A stretch of 8,969 nucleotides of DNA from JBDHZK01 sp039811865 (GTDB lineage Bacteria; Actinomycetota; Actinomycetes; Propionibacteriales; Propionibacteriaceae). Shown here piece by piece: positions 1 through 8,969 of the stretch; positions within the stretch are counted from its first letter, which is position 1; every line of letters begins with the position of its first letter. Under the pieces are notes generated by a model that saw nothing but the letters and a program-made list of their open reading frames with translations, had not been told where the DNA came from and did not search any database. The translations under genes were made by a program, and so were the position numbers. Where the stretch lies: assembly GCA_039811865.1 (NCBI GenBank), contig JBDHZK010000111.1, positions 1 to 8,969 of the forward strand. The letters run 5' to 3'.

Positions 1-285
1 GCTCGTCGTGCAGCGCCTGCGCGGTCGCGGTGCCGGTGATGCCGGCGACAACGCCGGCGTAGAGGATGCGGCCCCCGTGGCGTCCAGGCCCGGGCCCCAG
101 GTCGATCAGCCAGTCGGCTCGGCGGATCACATCGACGTTGTGCTCGATCACAACCACGGTATGGCCCGCATCGATCAGCGCGTCGAGCACACCGAGGAGT
201 GTCTCGATGTCGTTCGGGTGCAGATGTCCAGGTTCGCAAGGTTGTTCGTCCGCGCTCCCCGGATGCGGATCGCTGGCGACTTCAT
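1..285 (-). pseudogene. UvrA-like ABC ATPase remnant, internally deleted and frameshifted; runs off the window edge
   Basis: Reading leftward from the ATG at 285, the first 21 codons give MKSPAIRIRGARTNNLANLD plus one Ile, the usual N-terminus of UvrA-family proteins (xIRIxGARxNNLxNLD). Around 221-229 the homology jumps to another frame, which reads LHPNDIETLLGVLD, then VVVIEHNVDVIRRADWLIDL and GPGPGRHGGRI. This is the D-loop, H-loop and C-terminal end of the second ABC domain. The Walker A motifs, zinc modules, signature motifs and Walker B are all absent, so several hundred codons are missing compared with a small UvrA of roughly 750-800 residues. Translated from 285, the original frame stops at 175-177 after 36 residues. 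No ATPase can be made. Small UvrA paralogues are linked to DNA-lesion or drug resistance, but which subfamily the parent belonged to cannot be told. TAGCTT at 292-297 could be a -10 element for a near-leaderless transcript. The C-terminal end lies outside the window. Confidence 0.78.
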
Positions 286-351
286 GCCTCGAAGCTAGGC
301 CGACATGCGGCCGGATCCTGACCGGATTGCGCAGGCGACGCGCGTCCGGCA

Positions 352-367
352 CGTTCCCGCGGGAACG
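352..367. promoter_or_regulatory. Perfect 16-bp palindrome, possible operator
   Basis: CGTTCCCGCGGGAACG equals its own reverse complement over all 16 bases. With a small internal loop, the flanks CCGGC (346-350) and GCCG (371-374) could extend the pairing. It lies 67 bp upstream of the UvrA-like start and 61 bp beyond the stop of the membrane-protein gene. The size and symmetry suit a dimeric repressor such as a TetR-type protein, but no regulator gene is adjacent. A transcription-terminating hairpin is the other reading, although no T-run follows on either strand. Confidence 0.4.
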
Positions 368-380
368 CCGGCCGTCCCGA

Positions 381-425
381 CCGGCTGATCCCTAGAGCCG
401 GGCGTGATGAGCGTCCGTCACCGCC
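381..425 (-). terminator. Two hairpins just after the membrane-protein stop, candidate terminator
   Basis: On the minus strand, downstream of the stop at 428-430, the first hairpin (401-425) pairs GGCG+TGA with TCA+CGCC around one bulged base. The second (381-401) pairs CCGGCT with AGCCGG around a 9-nt loop; the two share base 401. No U-tract follows, which is common for actinobacterial terminators but leaves the call weak. Apart from these and the palindrome at 352-367, I see nothing in the 286-427 gap. Confidence 0.35.
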
Positions 426-427
426 TG

Positions 428-1276
428 CTAGTCGTTGCTCCAGCCGCGATCGCCGCTGAGGGAATCGATGGCGATCAGGAACGCGCGGGGGTCCGGGGTG
501 TCGGGCAGGAAGCCGCGCTGTTGGCCGACCGAGCCGTCCGGGTTGGCCCAGAAGATCGTCCAGTTGGCGTTCTTCAGGTGCAGCTTGGTGACCTGCGCCC
601 AGGGCACCAACTGACCCTGCGCTGTGGCCAGCCCGGTCCCACTGATCTGGAAGGCCCCGATGCCGACCCACTCGCCGCGCCTGATGGCGGCGTCCCAAGC
701 ACCGAGCTTGACCGGCGTGGACAGCTCGACCACCTTGGGGCCGAGGTCGCTCAGCTTGATCTTGTCGTTGAGCAGGTTGAGCGAGAACTGCTCCTCGCCG
801 CGCACGACTCGATAGGAGTATTCGGTGCGCTGGTGGCGGCCGTACTGATTGCGAACCTCGGTCACCTTCTCGAACACCGAGCTGGTCGCCCAGTCCAGGA
901 CGTGCCTGATGGCACCCTCGACCGTGACGATCAGCCCCCCTCGGTACAGGTACAAGACGCGCGCCCCTTGCATGGTCCGCCGGACCCGTTCCCAAAGCAG
1001 GATCACCCCGGTCAACCCACCCAGGCCGAGGATGACGGCGCCAATCATGGCGATGCCCTGCCCGTTCCGGTATGCGGGGGGAAGTGTCTTGGTCAGGTAG
1101 TACAGGTATCCCGCCACGCCGAACAAGGCCACCGTGACCACCGCGATGACCCAGATGCGGCCCTTGGGTGAGTCGACGACCGACTCGAGTTCACCCAGCC
1201 CGGCCTGCTTGGCCGCGGCGTCCACCTCCGCCGGGACGACCGCTTGGGCCTCAGGTTGGCTGCTGGGCAGGCTCAT
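428..1276 (-). CDS. Two-helix membrane protein, DUF6585-like, unknown function
   Basis: The product is 282 residues. Residues 1-38 are polar and probably cytosolic. Hydrophobic segments at about 41-61 (starting IWVIAVVTVALFGVAGYLYY) and 75-95 should be membrane helices joined by a short loop with KTLPPAYRNG. The remainder, about 103-275, is soluble and rich in beta-strand-like stretches: RVLYLYRGGLIVTVEG, a DW..SVFEKV stretch, then a second unit beginning near 208 (FQISGTGLATAQGQLVPWAQ) ending with FLIAIDSL. This layout resembles actinobacterial DUF6585 proteins and a doubled PH-like fold, judged from pattern only. I recognise no catalytic motif. The ATG at 1276 is chosen because GGGGGA lies 3 nt upstream and because the longer open frame (to 2071) would cover the whole PaiB gene. 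The gene is divergent from paiB. A role in sensing or scaffolding at the membrane is conceivable but unproven. Confidence 0.8.
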   Translation of the reverse strand: MSLPSSQPEAQAVVPAEVDAAAKQAGLGELESVVDSPKGRIWVIAVVTVALFGVAGYLYYLTKTLPPAYRNGQGIAMIGAVILGLGGLTGVILLWERVRRTMQGARVLYLYRGGLIVTVEGAIRHVLDWATSSVFEKVTEVRNQYGRHQRTEYSYRVVRGEEQFSLNLLNDKIKLSDLGPKVVELSTPVKLGAWDAAIRRGEWVGIGAFQISGTGLATAQGQLVPWAQVTKLHLKNANWTIFWANPDGSVGQQRGFLPDTPDPRAFLIAIDSLSGDRGWSND

Positions 1277-1315
1277 TGGTCCCCCGATCGTTCGGCCGCT
1301 CGTCGCGCGGACCAA
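1276..1315. repeat. 7-bp inverted repeat in the divergent intergenic region
   Basis: TTGGTCC (1276-1282) is repeated inverted as GGACCAA (1309-1315), with a 26-nt spacer. If a minus-strand transcript begins upstream of 1315, the stem would pair the A of the membrane-protein start codon and part of its GGGGGA ribosome site, which could limit translation. As DNA, the arms could be paired half-sites for a regulator of both divergent genes. Confidence 0.35.
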
Positions 1316-1341
1316 GTGTGCACCGTCCGTGCGCCTGCGGC

Positions 1342-1347
1342 TAGCCT
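1342..1347 (+). promoter_or_regulatory. Possible -10 element for the PaiB-type gene
   Basis: TAGCCT fits the actinobacterial TAnnnT -10 pattern. It would start transcription near 1354, just before the GGGGAGGA ribosome site and 10 nt before the ATG. No convincing -35 is seen at the usual distance, so this is a weak call. Confidence 0.3.
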
Positions 1348-1363
1348 CGTTCGGGGAGGAGAT

Positions 1364-2032
1364 ATGTACACACCCAGACACTTCGCCATGCCGGATGACC
1401 GGCTGCGCCGCGCCCTGGCGCAGGCTCGGGTCGGGCACCTGGTCACGGTGCACTCGGACGGACCTGCGGCGACCCTGCTCCCGGTTGCGTTCGTGCCGCA
1501 GCCCGACGCGCTCGGCTCGTTCTGGCTGCACGTCGCGCGCATCAACGAGCAGTGTTCCAAGCCGACGCTCGCCGAATCGCTGTTGATCCTGCCCGGGCCG
1601 GACGCCTACGTCTCCCCTCGGTGGCTCCCTTCGGCCGACCAGACCGGCAAGGTCGTCCCTACCTGGGACTACGTCGTCGTGCACGCATACGGAGCCTTGA
1701 TCGTCCACGACGACGCCGCATGGGTGCGCGGCGCGGTCGACCGCCTGACCGATCGCTATGAACCGCCGGGGTTCACCGACACGCTGCCTGATTCCTTCCG
1801 GGACGCCGAGTTGCGCGCCATCGTCGGGCTGGAGTTGCGCATCACGCACGTCGAGGCCAAGGAGAAGCTGAGTCAGAACAAGGCGCCGGCCGATGTCGCG
1901 GGCATCGTGGCCGGACTGGACGCGGCCGGCGAGCGCGCCACGGCCGCCGCGGTTCGGGAGGTGGCCGTCCCGGCTGCGTCCCGGCGCGCCGAACTCATCG
2001 CGCGCGTCGCTCGCGAGCACCGCCCCGACTGA
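1364..2032 (+). CDS. PaiB-family FMN-binding protein
   Basis: The product is 222 residues and matches the PaiB family (FMN-binding negative transcriptional regulator, a split-barrel flavin-binding fold) along its length. It has the N-terminal MYTPRHF, the barrel stretch GHLVTVHSDGPAATLLPVAF (24-43), HVARINEQ (56-63), GPDAYVSPRW (78-87), VPTWDYVVVHAYG (98-110), and IVGLELRITHVEAKEKLSQN (153-172), which is the family's hallmark end. The family norm is about 205-210 residues; the extra length is an Ala/Arg-rich tail after about 185. The ATG follows a strong GGGGAGGA. Bacillus PaiB was described as a repressor of sporulation and protease genes and works with PaiA, but no paiA is here. In other bacteria the true role is often unknown, and a flavin-dependent enzyme or a heme/F420-type binder is also possible. 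The gene is divergent from the membrane-protein gene and appears to be a single-gene unit. Confidence 0.9.
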   Translation: MYTPRHFAMPDDRLRRALAQARVGHLVTVHSDGPAATLLPVAFVPQPDALGSFWLHVARINEQCSKPTLAESLLILPGPDAYVSPRWLPSADQTGKVVPTWDYVVVHAYGALIVHDDAAWVRGAVDRLTDRYEPPGFTDTLPDSFRDAELRAIVGLELRITHVEAKEKLSQNKAPADVAGIVAGLDAAGERATAAAVREVAVPAASRRAELIARVAREHRPD

Positions 2033-2035
2033 GTG

Positions 2036-2061
2036 CCTTCCGGCCCCGCATACCGGTAAGG
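2036..2061 (+). terminator. Hairpin just after the PaiB stop, candidate terminator
   Basis: CCTTCCGG (2036-2043) pairs with CCGG-T-AAGG (2053-2061, bulged T at 2057) around a 9-nt loop, 3 nt past the stop codon. It is followed by GGG and no U-run, so it is a plausible but weak terminator for paiB. Confidence 0.4.
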
Positions 2062-2194
2062 GGGTCCGCAAATCGTTGCCGTCCCTACGGTCTTGGCCAG
2101 GAACGGGCTCGATTCCGGCGCACCCGGTCGGCAGCGCGGCGGTTCTGCGCGGCCCGCCTCGGTGCTCCGGTTAGGGCGGATGCGGCGTCCCGGA

Positions 2195-2200
2195 TAGACT
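2195..2200 (+). promoter_or_regulatory. Probable -10 element for efp-nusB
   Basis: TAGACT is a good match to the actinobacterial -10 consensus. A transcript would start near 2207, giving a leader of about 40 nt that includes GAAGGA (2235-2240), 6 nt before the GTG start. The -35 region around 2171-2177 (TTAGGGC) is poor. The rest of the 2033-2246 gap holds the paiB hairpin and the 8-bp palindrome TACCGGTA (2051-2058), and I see no other gene or RNA in it. Confidence 0.45.
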
Positions 2201-2246
2201 CGCGGGCGGCCCGGCAGGCCCAATCCGATGAAGTGAAGGAAAACGC

Positions 2247-2804
2247 GTGGCATCGACGAACGATCTGAAGAACGGCATGGTCTTGAACCTGGACGGCCAG
2301 CTGTGGGCGGTCCAGTGGTTCCAGCACCACAAGCCGGGCAAGGGCAACACGGTCGTGCGCACCAAGCTCAAGCACGTGCTGTCGGGCAAGGTCGTGGACC
2401 GGACGTTCCCGGCCGACACCCGCGTCGAGACCGCCAACGTCGACCGGCGCGACATGCAGTACCTGTACCACGACGGCCACACCTACGTCTTCATGGACAA
2501 CTCGACCTACGACCAGCTCAACATCGACGAAGACGTCGTCGGGGACGCGAAGAACTACCTGCTGGAAAACCAGACCGCCACGGTGGCGCTGCACGAGGGA
2601 ACCCCGCTCTACCTCGACCTGCCGGCTTCCGTGGAACTCGAGGTGACCTACACCGAGCCCGGGCTGCAAGGCGATCGCAGCACCGGCGGCACCAAGCCAG
2701 CCACGGTCGAGACGGGCCTGCAGATCCAGGTGCCCCTGTTCATCACCACCGGCGAGCGGGTCAAGGTCGACACCCGCACCGGCGATTACCTGGGGCGGGT
2801 CTGA
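2247..2804 (+). CDS. efp: Elongation factor P
   Basis: The product is 185 residues, the standard size. EF-P binds the ribosome between the P and E sites and relieves stalling at consecutive prolines. The sequence carries the N-terminal KOW-like domain (about 1-64), then two OB domains, with the family signatures VDRRDMQYLYHDG, ALHEGTPLYLDLPASVELEV, EPGLQGDRSTGGTKPATVET and VPLFITTGERVKVDTRTGDY. The tip of domain I, which contacts the tRNA CCA end, is K-P-G-K-G-N with Lys32 as the tip residue. Actinobacterial EF-Ps usually read PGKGP and work with an unmodified lysine; here the final proline is Asn33+1 (residue 34). The GTG start is supported by GAAGGA 6 nt upstream and by the usual MAST-type N-terminus. 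No modification genes (epmA/B, earP, ymfI) are in the window. nusB follows after 2 nt, so the two are co-transcribed. Confidence 0.97.
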   Translation: MASTNDLKNGMVLNLDGQLWAVQWFQHHKPGKGNTVVRTKLKHVLSGKVVDRTFPADTRVETANVDRRDMQYLYHDGHTYVFMDNSTYDQLNIDEDVVGDAKNYLLENQTATVALHEGTPLYLDLPASVELEVTYTEPGLQGDRSTGGTKPATVETGLQIQVPLFITTGERVKVDTRTGDYLGRV

Positions 2805-2806
2805 CG

Positions 2807-3253
2807 GTGACGCAGCCGGCGGGCCCGCCGCGCCGGCCGCACCAATCGGCGCGGACGAAGGCGCGCAAGCGAGCCCTGGACATCTTGTTCGAGTCCGATC
2901 TTCGCGGCACCGACCCCATCGCCACCTTGGCGGCGCACTCGGCTCAGGGCGATCCGCCGGTGCGAGAGTTCACCGCCGAGATCGTGCGCGGTGTGGCCGC
3001 CCATCTGGGTGAGATCGATCAGCGCATCGCCGAGTGCCTGACGTCCGATTGGACCCTGGAGCGGATGCCGCGGGTGGACCGCAACCTCGCCCGGATCGCC
3101 GTCTACGAACTGGACCACGGATCGGTCGCGGCCGAGATCGCCGTCTCCGAAGCGGTCGGGTTGGCCGGCGAGCTGTCCACCGACGACTCGCCGGTATTCC
3201 TCAACGGCGTGCTCGGTCGGGCCGCGCAGACCATCCAGCGCGACGCCGACTGA
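2807..3253 (+). CDS. nusB: Transcription antitermination factor NusB
   Basis: The product is 148 residues. NusB pairs with NusE (S10), binds boxA RNA and supports antitermination and processing of rRNA transcripts. Seen in order are the basic start RTKARKRALDILFESDL (16-32), the helical middle EFTAEIVRGVAAHL (54-67), and the C-terminal signature RMPRVDRNLARIAVYEL (86-102), followed by EAVGLAGELSTDDSPVFLNG (115-134). The GTG start at 2807 lies 2 nt past the efp stop (TGACG-GTG), so translation is likely coupled; the upstream site is only a G-rich stretch at the end of efp. The N-terminal proline/arginine-rich leader (residues 3-15) is longer than in some NusBs, but no better start exists closer to the conserved region. 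efp-nusB adjacency is normal for actinobacteria. Confidence 0.96.
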   Translation: MTQPAGPPRRPHQSARTKARKRALDILFESDLRGTDPIATLAAHSAQGDPPVREFTAEIVRGVAAHLGEIDQRIAECLTSDWTLERMPRVDRNLARIAVYELDHGSVAAEIAVSEAVGLAGELSTDDSPVFLNGVLGRAAQTIQRDAD

Positions 3254-3271
3254 GCCGCGGACTCGCTTTGG

Positions 3272-3277
3272 TAGGGT
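3272..3277 (+). promoter_or_regulatory. Possible -10 element for the carA operon
   Basis: TAGGGT fits TAnnnT and would start a transcript near 3284, leaving a leader of about 67 nt before carA. The -35 region falls on the nusB stop and is not recognisable. Read-through from efp-nusB is an alternative source of carA mRNA. Confidence 0.35.
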
Positions 3278-3295
3278 CAGGGCGACCAAAACCGG

Positions 3296-3336
3296 GTCGT
3301 CCGCACCGATTGTCGTCAACGACTTCGTGGGACGGC
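3296..3336 (+). promoter_or_regulatory. Foldable leader in front of carA
   Basis: An outer stem pairs GTCGTCC (3296-3302, including one G-U pair) with GGACGGC (3330-3336), continues past a bulged G at 3303 with CAC/GTG (3304-3306 with 3327-3329), and encloses an inner hairpin GTCG-TCAA-CGAC (3312-3323). The fold ends 14 nt before the carA ATG and leaves AGGA (3343-3346) free. I do not see a PyrR-binding loop consensus or a U-tract. It could be a leader control element or simply stable GC-rich RNA. Confidence 0.35.
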
Positions 3337-3350
3337 AAAGTTAGGACGGC

Positions 3351-4497
3351 ATGAGCACCTCTACCGCGCCCGCGGACCTGCCCGCTTTGTTGGTTCTCGA
3401 GGACGGTAGGGCTTTCCGCGGACGAGCCTTCGGCGCGACGGGGGAGACCTTCGGCGAGGCGGTCTTCAGCACCGGCATGTCGGGCTATCAAGAGACGCTG
3501 ACCGACCCCAGCTACCATCGCCAGGTCGTGGTCGCGACCGCCCCCCACATCGGCAATACCGGCTGGAACGACGAGGACGACGAGTCGTCCCGAATCTGGG
3601 TCGCCGGTTACGTCGTCCGCGATCTTTCCCGACGACCGTCGAACTGGCGCTCCAAGCGCAGCCTGAACGACGAGATGGTCTCCCAGGGCATCGTCGGGAT
3701 CTCCGATGTCGATACCCGCGCGCTGACCCGACACCTCCGAGAGAGGGGCGCGATGCGCTGCGGCATCTCGTCCTTGACCGCCGACCCGGACGAACTGCTG
3801 ATGCGCGTCCTGGCCAGCCCGCAGATGGTCGGCGCGAACCTGGTGGACGACGTGACCACGCCCGAACCGGTCGAGGTGCCGGCGCGGGGTCAACGGCGCT
3901 TCACGGTCGCCGCGATCGACCTCGGGATCAAGGACATGACGCCGACGCGGATGGCCGAGCGGGGCATGGACGTCCACGTCCTACCCGCCGACACCACGCT
4001 GGCACAGATTCAGGCGCTCCACCCGGACGGGGTCTTCTTCTCCAACGGCCCCGGCGACCCCGCCGCGGCGGACGGGCCGGTGGCCTTGTTGCGCGAGGTG
4101 TTGGACGCCGGGTTGCCGTATTTCGGCATCTGTTTCGGCAACCAGATCTTCGGCCGCGCTCTGGGGCTCGGCACCTACAAGCTCAAGTACGGCCACCGCG
4201 GCATCAACCAGCCGGTCATGGACCTGCGCACACGCAAGGTCGAGATCACCGCCCACAACCATGGCTTCGCGGTCGCTGACCCCGGCGGCGAGCAGCCGAC
4301 GCCATGGGGACGGGTTCGGGTAAGTCACGTCTGCTTGAACGACGACGTGGTCGAGGGCATCGAGCTGGTCGGCCCCGACGGGCGCGTCCTCGGCTTCTCG
4401 GTGCAGTACCACCCCGAGGCGGCCGCCGGTCCACACGACGCCGCGTACCTGTTCGACCGGTTCGCCGAGGTCATGAGCGACGCCAAGGAGGCCGCCG

Positions 4498-4511
<14 letters not shown>
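3351..4511 (+). CDS. carA: Carbamoyl-phosphate synthase, small (glutaminase) subunit
   Basis: The product is 386 residues, near the family norm. It hydrolyses glutamine and passes ammonia to CarB for carbamoyl phosphate, feeding pyrimidine and arginine synthesis in the cytosol. The N-terminal CPSase small-chain domain (about 11-170) shows GEAVFSTGMSGYQETLTDPS and VVVATAPHIGNTG. The class-I glutamine amidotransferase domain (about 185-375) has SNGPGDP (231-237), the nucleophile Cys261 in FGICFGNQ, GHRGINQPV, AHNHGFAV, and His354 with Glu356 in VQYHPEA. The triad is complete. GICFGNQ in place of the GICLGHQ of many bacteria is usual in actinobacteria. The ATG has AGGA 4 nt upstream. The 3' end overlaps carB by 14 nt and contains carB's ribosome site (AAGGAGG, 4485-4491). 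Confidence 0.98.
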
Positions 4512-7830
<3,319 letters not shown>

Positions 7831-7840
7831 TGTCGCCTTC

Positions 7841-8941
7841 ATGAGTGCCCGCGCCACCCTCCTGGGTACCGGCTACCGCGCCTTCGTCCGCCCATACCTC
7901 TTCGCGGCCCACGGCGGCGACCCGGAGGCGATTCACGAGCAGATGATCGATCGGCTCGAACGGCTGGGCGGGCAACCCGGCACCCTGCGGATGCTTCGGG
8001 CGGTCGCCGGTCGCCCGACGAATCCGGTCACGGTCGCTGGGATCCGGTTCCCCGGCCGCGTGGGTGTGGCCGCGGGCCTGGACAAGGACGGACGCGCTGC
8101 CCGGGCCTGGGGCTCGTTCGGTTTCGGGTTCGCCGAGCTTGGGACCGTGACCGGCCTCGCCCAGCCCGGCAACGACCGCCCCCGCGTCTTCCGGCTGCCC
8201 CGCAGCGTCGCCTTGATCAATCGGATGGGCTTCAACAACGCCGGGGCCAAGGCGCTGGCCGATCACCTGCACGCCCAGGGCGTGCGGCGCGGGAACGGGG
8301 CTCTGGGCATCCCAATCGGTATTTCGATCGGGAAGTCCAAGATCGTCCCGCTGGAGTTGGCCACGTCCGACTACCTGACGTCTCTGCGAATGCTCGCGCC
8401 CTACGCCGACTACATCGCGATCAACGTCTCCAGCCCGAACACGCCCGGGCTGCGCCTCCTGCAATCGCAACGCGCATTGGCCCAACTGCTGTCCACGCTT
8501 CGGCGCGAGGCCGCGTCGCTGGGCTCGACCAGCCCGCTCGGGGCAGTCCCGATCTTCGTCAAGGTGGCCCCCGACCTGACCCACGCGGAGTTGGACGCAA
8601 TCCTCGGAGCCTGCGACGAGTACGGGATCCGCGGCCTGATCGCCACCAACACCACGTTGGCCAGGGATGGCCTGGTTGTCGAGGATCGGGCCGTTGGCGC
8701 CGAGGCCGGGGGCCTGAGCGGGCGTCCGTTGACCCTGCCGGCCAGGGCGGTGGTTTCCTATGTCGTCAAGCACACCACGCTGCCGGTGATCGCCTCGGGC
8801 GGGGTGATGAGTGCCAGCGACGCCGATGCGTTGTTCGCCGCGGGGGCGCGGCTGGTCCAGCTTTACACTGGCTTCATTTACGAGGGTCCGGCTCTGGTGG
8901 CCGCGATCAACGCCCTGCCGCAGCCGAGGAGGACGTCATGA
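7841..8941 (+). CDS. pyrD: Dihydroorotate dehydrogenase (quinone), class 2
   Basis: The product is 366 residues. It oxidises dihydroorotate to orotate with FMN and passes electrons to the quinone pool at the inner face of the membrane. The N-terminal extension of about 45 residues (YRAFVRPYLFAAHGGDPEAI, then a helix) is the membrane-associating, quinone-binding part typical of class 2. The barrel shows VGVAAGLDKDG (74-84), ELGTVTGLAQPGNDRPRVFR (99-118), NRMGFNN (127-133), INVSSPNTPGLR (194-205) with Ser198 as the expected catalytic base, KVAPDLT (241-247), ATNTT (268-272), LSGRPL and IASGGVMS (317-324). The start is ATG 7841, which gives the family's normal N-terminus. It lacks a clear ribosome site and probably relies on re-initiation 10 nt after the carB stop. 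A GTG at 7790 in the same frame would add 17 residues unlike the family. It overlaps the next gene by 4 nt. Confidence 0.97.
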   Translation: MSARATLLGTGYRAFVRPYLFAAHGGDPEAIHEQMIDRLERLGGQPGTLRMLRAVAGRPTNPVTVAGIRFPGRVGVAAGLDKDGRAARAWGSFGFGFAELGTVTGLAQPGNDRPRVFRLPRSVALINRMGFNNAGAKALADHLHAQGVRRGNGALGIPIGISIGKSKIVPLELATSDYLTSLRMLAPYADYIAINVSSPNTPGLRLLQSQRALAQLLSTLRREAASLGSTSPLGAVPIFVKVAPDLTHAELDAILGACDEYGIRGLIATNTTLARDGLVVEDRAVGAEAGGLSGRPLTLPARAVVSYVVKHTTLPVIASGGVMSASDADALFAAGARLVQLYTGFIYEGPALVAAINALPQPRRTS

Positions 8942-8969
8942 ACACCTACCGCCAGCGGCTCGCCGAAGC
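8938..8969 (+). CDS. Start of the next operon gene, probably orotidine 5'-phosphate decarboxylase (partial)
   Basis: Only MNTYRQRLAE plus part of an Ala codon is visible before the window ends. The ATG overlaps the pyrD stop (ATGA) and has AGGAGG (8927-8932) 5 nt upstream, so it is a real, translationally coupled start. The residues fit the N-terminus of actinobacterial PyrF proteins, and carA-carB-pyrD-pyrF is the usual order there, but ten residues cannot prove the identity; the pyrF name rests mainly on position. Confidence 0.6.
   Translation, partial: MNTYRQRLAE

Noticed and set aside
1277..2071. Upstream extension of the membrane-protein frame to 547 residues on the minus strand
   Set aside because: It lies antisense to the whole PaiB gene, has no family resemblance, and reflects the third-position GC bias; the ATG at 1276 has its own ribosome site.
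2100..2116. GGAACGGGCTCGATTCC resembling the T-arm of a tRNA
   Set aside because: There is no acceptor stem, D-arm or anticodon arm at the proper distances on either side.
3254..3350. PyrR-dependent attenuator before carA
   Set aside because: No PyrR-binding loop consensus, no U-rich terminator and no competing antiterminator pair are visible; only a generic nested stem is present.
4128..4147. CarA active-site motif GICFGNQ instead of GICLGHQ
   Set aside because: This variant is usual in actinobacterial CarA, and the Cys-His-Glu triad is complete.

Overview
The window is high-GC DNA (strong G/C at third codon positions) with the gene content of an actinobacterium: an elongation factor P of the actinobacterial type, nusB directly behind it, and a pyrimidine cluster carA-carB-pyrD-(pyrF). 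The sequence does not support a genus. Most of it is housekeeping. I found no defence system, mobile element, CRISPR array or RNA gene.

Layout. Positions 1-285 (minus) hold the remains of a UvrA-like ABC ATPase gene: an intact N-terminal start joined out of frame to the C-terminal end, with the whole middle missing. A gene-free gap (286-427) contains a perfect 16-bp palindrome and hairpins that may terminate the next minus-strand gene. Positions 428-1276 (minus) encode a two-helix membrane protein resembling DUF6585. An 87-bp divergent region with a 7-bp inverted repeat separates it from a plus-strand gene for a PaiB-type FMN-binding protein (1364-2032).

After a 214-bp intergenic stretch with a hairpin and a probable promoter come efp (2247-2804) and nusB (2807-3253), only 2 nt apart. 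A 97-bp spacer with a -10-like element and a foldable leader precedes carA (3351-4511), carB (4498-7830), pyrD (7841-8941) and the first 32 nt of a gene that is probably pyrF (8938 onward). The last four are tightly packed (14-nt overlap, 10-nt gap, 4-nt overlap), so they look like one transcript.

Function. CarA and CarB make carbamoyl phosphate from glutamine, bicarbonate and ATP. PyrD oxidises dihydroorotate to orotate, and PyrF would decarboxylate OMP to UMP. The middle steps (pyrB, pyrC, pyrE) and the regulator pyrR are absent here, although in many actinobacteria pyrR-pyrB-pyrC lie just before carA. EF-P and NusB act in translation (polyproline stalling) and in rRNA antitermination.

The points most worth a second look are the internally deleted UvrA-like gene, the palindrome beside it, the EF-P loop reading PGKGN instead of the PGKGP typical of actinobacteria, the direct nusB-carA junction with its structured leader, and the little-characterised membrane protein.
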